Assembly (NCBI GenBank): GCA_023395465.1
Contig: JAEWZE010000006.1
Span: forward strand, 1 to 9,640
Length of the DNA stretch: 9,640 bases
Direction: 5' to 3'
Source: Pseudomonadota bacterium
Lineage (GTDB): Bacteria; Pseudomonadota; Gammaproteobacteria; Xanthomonadales; Xanthomonadaceae
Part shown: piece by piece, positions 7,478 to 9,640 of the stretch
How the letters are laid out: each line of letters opens with the position of its first letter
Numbering within the stretch: the stretch's first letter is position 1
Made by a program: the position numbers and the translations under genes
Notes under the pieces: generated by a model
Databases searched by the model: none
Told to the model about the DNA's origin: nothing
The model's input: only the letters and a program-made list of their open reading frames with translations

Positions 7478-7576
7478 GCCTAACGCCAGAGTTAAACCGA
7501 GACGCGCAGTGGCGCAAAGTACATCGCAAGCTTTACCTGCCATGTACTTTGCGGAACGAAGCGGCTTCGGCTTGAA
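7478..7576 (-). repeat. Truncated attC site with a long central stem
   Basis: The minus-strand 3' end is canonical: TCGGTTTAACTCTGGCGTTAGGC-type sequence ending in GTTAGGC (7478-7484). The 5' arm TTCAAGCCGAAGCCGC is present (to 7576), but the expected RYYYAACAATTC before it has been replaced by IS110-type coding sequence. The centre carries a perfect 12-bp inverted repeat CGCAAAGTACAT/ATGTACTTTGCG flanking a 17-base loop, which makes this attC longer than its 60-bp neighbours. The site belonged to the cassette upstream of the toxin-antitoxin cassette, whose gene is no longer recognisable. Confidence 0.75.
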
Positions 7577-7577
7577 G

Positions 7578-7656
7578 GGCGTGGACCTGGCAAAGCAGGT
7601 GTTTTCGGTCGCCGAGCTCGATGGATCGGGCCGGGTCCGCCAACGCCGGGACCTCA
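7578..7656 (+). pseudogene. IS110-family transposase fragment (N-terminus only)
   Basis: About 26 codons starting GVDLAKQVFSVAELDGSGRV match the conserved RuvC-like N-terminus (G-[VI]-D-[LV]-AK, with the first catalytic Asp) of IS110-family transposases. There is no proper start codon or element end. The frame is fused on its left to attC sequence at 7576 and on its right to an inverted IS21 fragment. It is a relic, not a working gene. IS110-family members of the IS1111-attC group insert specifically into attC sites, which would explain this location. Assignment to that group is inference. Confidence 0.65.
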
Positions 7657-7950
7657 AGCGCCGAAGCGCAGGCTGCCGGTGTAGGCGTGTTCGGCCACGA
7701 GCCAGACGTGCAGTGCGGCCAGGTTCGCTCGGTCGTGGTGCGCCATCCAGTGCGCGATCGCGTCGCCGGCGACGCCGGCTCGGCGGGGCTGGTCGGCACG
7801 GCCGTCGCGGGCGCCGGCGGCCAGTCGGGTCAGGTGGTAGCGGACCGTGCCTTCGCTCAGGTCCAGTTGGCGGGCAATGGCCCGCTTGGGCACGCCTTTG
7901 GCGGCCAGGGTCTTGATGGTCATGCGGATCTCCAGATCGGTGATCGCCAC
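7654..7950 (-). pseudogene. istA: Truncated IS21-family transposase gene istA
   Basis: From GTG at 7950 the frame reads MAITDLEIRMTIKTLAAKG, then a helix-turn-helix (VPKRAIARQLDLSEGTVRYH), then ALHVWLVAEHAYTGSLR. This is the N-terminal DNA-binding part of IS21-family IstA. It stops after about 98 residues where it meets the IS110 fragment, whereas full IstA proteins are around 400-500 residues. The DDE catalytic domain and the istB ATPase partner are absent, so it cannot transpose. A TTG at 7965 would add five residues; GTG at 7950 matches the usual N-terminus. Confidence 0.75.
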
Positions 7951-8053
7951 GCGCGCTCCCGTCAAGGACGACAGCGGTCGAGGCTACGGGGTCGACCCGG
8001 AGGTGCGTAAATCTGGGTGTCGCCTTAGCGGTAAATTAGGGTGTCGCCTTACA
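7657..8053 (-). mobile_element. IS21-family insertion sequence remnant (left end plus partial istA)
   Basis: The outer end is at 8053, where the minus strand begins TGTAAGGCGACACCC. Two tandem 21-bp terminal repeats (8031-8051 and 8007-8027, 19 of 21 identical, 24-bp period) form the multiple-repeat left end typical of IS21 elements, where transposase binds. The element then runs into istA and is broken at about 7657. The right end is missing, so no target duplication can be checked. Confidence 0.75.
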
Positions 8054-8271
8054 GGTGCAGCGGCCGGCCAGTGGCAGGAGAAAATATGCAGCTGCCTGAG
8101 CAGGCAGCACGTCGACACAACGTTCAACGCCAGAGCGAAGAGGTAGCAAGCGGTCAGACCGTCCCGGAGAGAGCGTGACTAACAAGGTGGCGCCACCACA
8201 TGACACGGCTGATCCCCGTGCATGGGCGAATCCGATGAATGAGAGAGGCCTTCGGGTGCGGTTTTTACCCT
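8054..8271. other. Unassigned stretch between the IS21 end and the repeat copy 2
   Basis: No gene is supported. Short open frames on both strands lack family signatures. On the minus strand, TCTGGCGTTGAAC (about 8127-8139) ends in a perfect GTTRRRY and resembles the closing part of an attC, but no matching opening half was found. A small palindrome CGGTC-A-GACCG (about 8148-8158) lies close by. This could be the eroded end of a lost cassette or flanking sequence of the lost IS110 element. Confidence 0.3.
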
Positions 8272-8460
8272 GGTCCGGACCGGCAACTCCGATCCAACAA
8301 GACCGATTACGGAAATGCAGTCTGGCAACGCTTCGATCACCATCACCCTGGGGAGTGGCAAGCAGCAAAGCGACAAACCGGAAACAGCAAACGCCTGAAG
8401 CTCAAGGCAAGAGCGTCATGCACTCGGGGTTGACGGGAAGCTCCTTACGAACTGTTAGCT
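8272..8460 (-). repeat. 190-bp duplicated unit, copy 2 (tail of the HEPN-like cassette)
   Basis: This is the near-identical partner of 6676-6865, again placed directly after a cassette gene and including that gene's stop codon. The hairpin at 8277-8295 has one change (C for T at 8280). In minus-strand RNA this gives U-G pairing instead of U-A, so the stem survives. Two unrelated cassettes therefore share the same tail. Confidence 0.85.
8386..8460 (-). repeat. Divergent attC-like site ending the HEPN-like cassette
   Basis: On the minus strand it opens with AGCTAAC (8454-8460), containing the TAA of the cassette gene, and closes with CAGGCGTTTGCT (8386-8397). The opening AACAGTTCGT resembles the AACAATTCATT of the canonical sites, but the inner AAGCCGA/TCGGCTT arms are missing. 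It lies inside copy 2 of the duplicated unit. ATCCAAC (8292-8298), a perfect RYYYAAC on the plus strand, is an alternative outer boundary. Confidence 0.55.
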
Positions 8461-8958
8461 TGCAATCCGTGTGCGGAACGACGCACAAAGTGACGCCATT
8501 TGCTCATGCTCGGGTGTGTCCCGGAAGGTGACATCTCGTAACCCCTCAAGTACAACCAGAGCAAGTTGCTCAACGACGGAACGGAAGATCTTAAGGTTGG
8601 CAAGCAATGTCTCAAGAGAGTCATAGACCTCTTGGTAGGATCCGGCACTGAGCTGTGCCCCGTATGTTTCATTGAAATGGTGAACTACTTGATTGCGGGT
8701 CGCTACCAAATAGGCCATGTGTTCTGCAAAGTCCAGCGAGTCCGAGGTGGTTGAATCTACGAACCTCCCAGCTAGCTCACCCAATGTTCGTTTCTTCAAT
8801 TTCTCGTGCCTTTTGAGGGATGCGGTAAGACTTGGGTCTTCCGAGCCTGTAAATGGCAACGTGATCTTCAGGTAGCGCTCTGCGTCCTGGCTCACCAGCA
8901 CTATTGCGCCAACAAGTCTTAGAATTCTTTCGTTGTCGGGCTGTGTTGAACTGGACAT
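8455..8958 (-). CDS. Integron cassette protein of unknown function with HEPN-like RNxxxH motif
   Basis: 167 residues, mostly predicted helical, with no signal peptide or membrane segment. The motif ATRNQVVHHF (86-95) contains Arg88-Asn89 and His93, matching the R[polar]x3H pattern of HEPN-domain RNases and HEPN-like proteins. The helix before it (about 72-86) and the helices after it (about 105-150) fit a four-helix bundle. HEPN domains occur in RNase toxins, defence proteins and non-catalytic binders, so function is open. The ATG at 8958 lies four bases from the attC core at 8963, leaving no room for a Shine-Dalgarno sequence inside the cassette. The TAA lies in the core AGCTAAC of the next site. 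No antitoxin-like partner (e.g. MNT) is present in the cassette. Base composition is clearly less GC-rich than genes left of 6.5 kb, a sign of transfer. Confidence 0.8.
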   Translation of the reverse strand: MSSSTQPDNERILRLVGAIVLVSQDAERYLKITLPFTGSEDPSLTASLKRHEKLKKRTLGELAGRFVDSTTSDSLDFAEHMAYLVATRNQVVHHFNETYGAQLSAGSYQEVYDSLETLLANLKIFRSVVEQLALVVLEGLRDVTFRDTPEHEQMASLCASFRTRIAS

Positions 8959-8962
8959 TGCA

Positions 8963-9022
8963 AGCTAACGCCTGAATTAAGCCGAGCCGCGAAGCGGCTT
9001 CGGCTTGAATGAATTGTTAGCT
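8963..9022 (-). repeat. attC recombination site (60 bp) of the CxxC-protein cassette
   Basis: This is a canonical integron attC on the minus strand. It has AGCTAAC and GTTAGCT outer cores (9016-9022 and 8963-8969), the AATTCATTCAAGCCGA left arm, a GCCGCTTCGCGGC-type tip, and the TCGGCTTAATTCAGGCGTT right arm. The arms pair with one extrahelical base (AAGCCGAAGCCGC against AAGCCGAGCCGC), the asymmetry that guides the integrase to one strand. The stop codon of the upstream gene overlaps the core. Confidence 0.92.
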
Positions 9023-9451
9023 GCCATTGAGCGCATCTGGCAGCCGCTGATCATTGAGCCAAACCACGTCTGATACGGCAAACGCCTCCGCGGCGCGGCC
9101 AGAAGCCAGGGCCTCCTCACGGGTGAGCATGCGTCCGAGAATTGGCTCATTGGCCCAGGATGTATCCGGGGCGTCCACAACCCGGCAGCCACGACCGGTA
9201 TCCGTGTTGAGCCACTCGAGGGCAACGCACTCCTTGATTGAAGGGTCTGCCCCCTCGCCCCAGCCCCGAAGGCTTACCGCCATTGAAACGCCTTGCTCAG
9301 GATGTGAGTCGGTGTAGTAACAGGCATAGAGCCCATACGTACCGGCGCCCTCGTACACAAAACCACGGAAGAGCTTGGACTGATGCCCGCACGTGTCGCA
9401 GTGGCCGACAGTCGCCTCGATTCCTGGCTCAATTGCGAGAGTGTTTCCCAT
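9017..9451 (-). CDS. Integron cassette protein of unknown function with N-terminal CxxC
   Basis: 144 residues, not recognised as a known family. HCDTCGH (17-23) near the N-terminus could be half of a zinc site or a redox pair. Other cysteines are spread (ACYY about 44, KEC about 74, GCRV about 88) without a second clear CxxC. A Gly-rich stretch SLRGWGEGADPS (about 60-71) and a C-terminal helix LTREEALASGRAAEAF (about 109-124) are distinctive. There is no signal peptide or membrane segment, so it is probably cytoplasmic. The ATG at 9451 lies three bases from the attC core at 9455, so the cassette has no internal Shine-Dalgarno. The TAA at 9017-9019 sits inside the next attC core. Its placement and size are typical of array cassettes. 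Confidence 0.8.
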   Translation of the reverse strand: MGNTLAIEPGIEATVGHCDTCGHQSKLFRGFVYEGAGTYGLYACYYTDSHPEQGVSMAVSLRGWGEGADPSIKECVALEWLNTDTGRGCRVVDAPDTSWANEPILGRMLTREEALASGRAAEAFAVSDVVWLNDQRLPDALNGS

Positions 9452-9454
9452 GGC

Positions 9455-9514
9455 AGCTAACGCCTGAATTAAGCCGCGCCGCGAAGCGGCGTCGGCTTGA
9501 ATGAACTGTTAGAC
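9455..9514 (-). repeat. attC recombination site (60 bp) of the partial membrane-protein cassette
   Basis: This is a canonical attC on the minus strand: GTCTAAC (9508-9514, perfect RYYYAAC), AGTTCATTCAAGCCGA left arm, a GCGCCGCTTCGCGGC tip, right arm GCGGCTTAATTCAGGCGTTAGCT. It is highly similar to the site at 8963-9022, differing mainly in a few stem positions. It separates the unknown 144-aa gene from the cassette cut by the right edge. Confidence 0.92.
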
Positions 9515-9640
9515 CGCGGCGCCGATCTGCCAAACGGCCAATGCAAGACCGCCGAACAGGCAGGTCTCTGCGATGCGTTGGATGATGCCACGGACAGGAC
9601 TTGAAAAGCACAGCGCGATGGCGGTTACAAGCACGATGAA
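9509..9640 (-). CDS. C-terminal end of a small membrane protein, integron cassette (5' end outside window)
   Basis: 43 residues plus stop are visible. They contain two hydrophobic stretches, FIVLVTAIALCF and LFGGLALAVWQIGAAV, separated by a charged loop (PVRGIIQRIAET), which suggests two membrane helices. The TAA lies inside the attC core GTCTAAC, as in the neighbouring cassettes, which supports the frame. It is below typical ORF length limits because it is cut by the window edge. No family could be named. Confidence 0.65.
   Translation of the reverse strand, partial: FIVLVTAIALCFSSPVRGIIQRIAETCLFGGLALAVWQIGAAV

Noticed and set aside
7509..7916. 135-aa plus-strand frame across attC, the IS110 fragment and the IS21 fragment
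   Set aside because: Only about 26 codons have family signal. The rest is antisense to istA or lies within attC, so it is a chance fusion frame.
8179..8376. Minus-strand 65-aa frame inside repeat copy 2, with a matching 41-aa frame in copy 1 (6655-6780)
   Set aside because: Both start only with TTG. Of five codon differences in the shared part by eye, three change the residue, so there is no sign of selection on a protein. The C-termini diverge completely.
8963..9514. Repeated palindromic 60-bp units as a CRISPR-like or REP array
   Set aside because: The units are spaced by complete genes and have integron core sites and asymmetric arms, which identifies them as attC.

Overview
The window looks like a chromosomal segment of a high-GC gammaproteobacterium, most likely Xanthomonadaceae/Lysobacteraceae (Lysobacter, Luteimonas or Xanthomonas-like). 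This is inferred from protein character, roughly 70% GC by eye in the left two thirds, and the form of the integron attC sites. It splits into a housekeeping-type block (1-6491) and an accessory block (about 6676-9640) that is visibly less GC-rich and built differently.

Core block. On the minus strand, an RlmI-type 23S rRNA methyltransferase gene (1979-3160) is followed, with a TTGA stop/start overlap, by a gene running off the left edge. That second gene encodes a membrane-anchored NHL beta-propeller fused to an M23 (LytM-like) peptidase domain. Divergently on the plus strand, a predicted sigma-70 promoter starts a leader that carries a yybP-ykoY (manganese) riboswitch ahead of a TerC/Alx-family membrane protein (3404-4360). 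After an intergenic inverted-repeat element come a rhomboid protease gene (4619-5398) and, 19 bases later, a lipoprotein serine hydrolase of the class C beta-lactamase/esterase type (5418-6491).

Accessory block. From about 6.7 kb to the right edge the sequence is the distal part of a chromosomal integron cassette array read on the minus strand, so its integrase end should lie beyond base 9640. There are two canonical attC sites (8963-9022, 9455-9514), one damaged attC (7478-7576) and two long divergent attC-like ends (6790-6865, 8386-8460). Cassette genes in array order (right to left) are: the end of a small membrane protein; an unknown 144-aa protein with a CxxC motif; an unknown 167-aa protein with a HEPN-type RNxxxH motif; a scarred position holding an IS110-family transposase fragment and the left end of an IS21-family element; and a Phd/YefM-RelE/ParE toxin-antitoxin pair as the last cassette next to the chromosome. 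In each complete cassette, and in the partial one at the right edge, the last stop codon lies inside the attC core.

The most unusual structure is a duplicated unit of about 190 bp (6676-6865 and 8272-8460, about 95% identical by eye) that follows two unrelated cassettes. It contains the attC-like end plus roughly 100 bp more, including a hairpin. No integrase gene, attI site, tRNA, rRNA or CRISPR array was seen.
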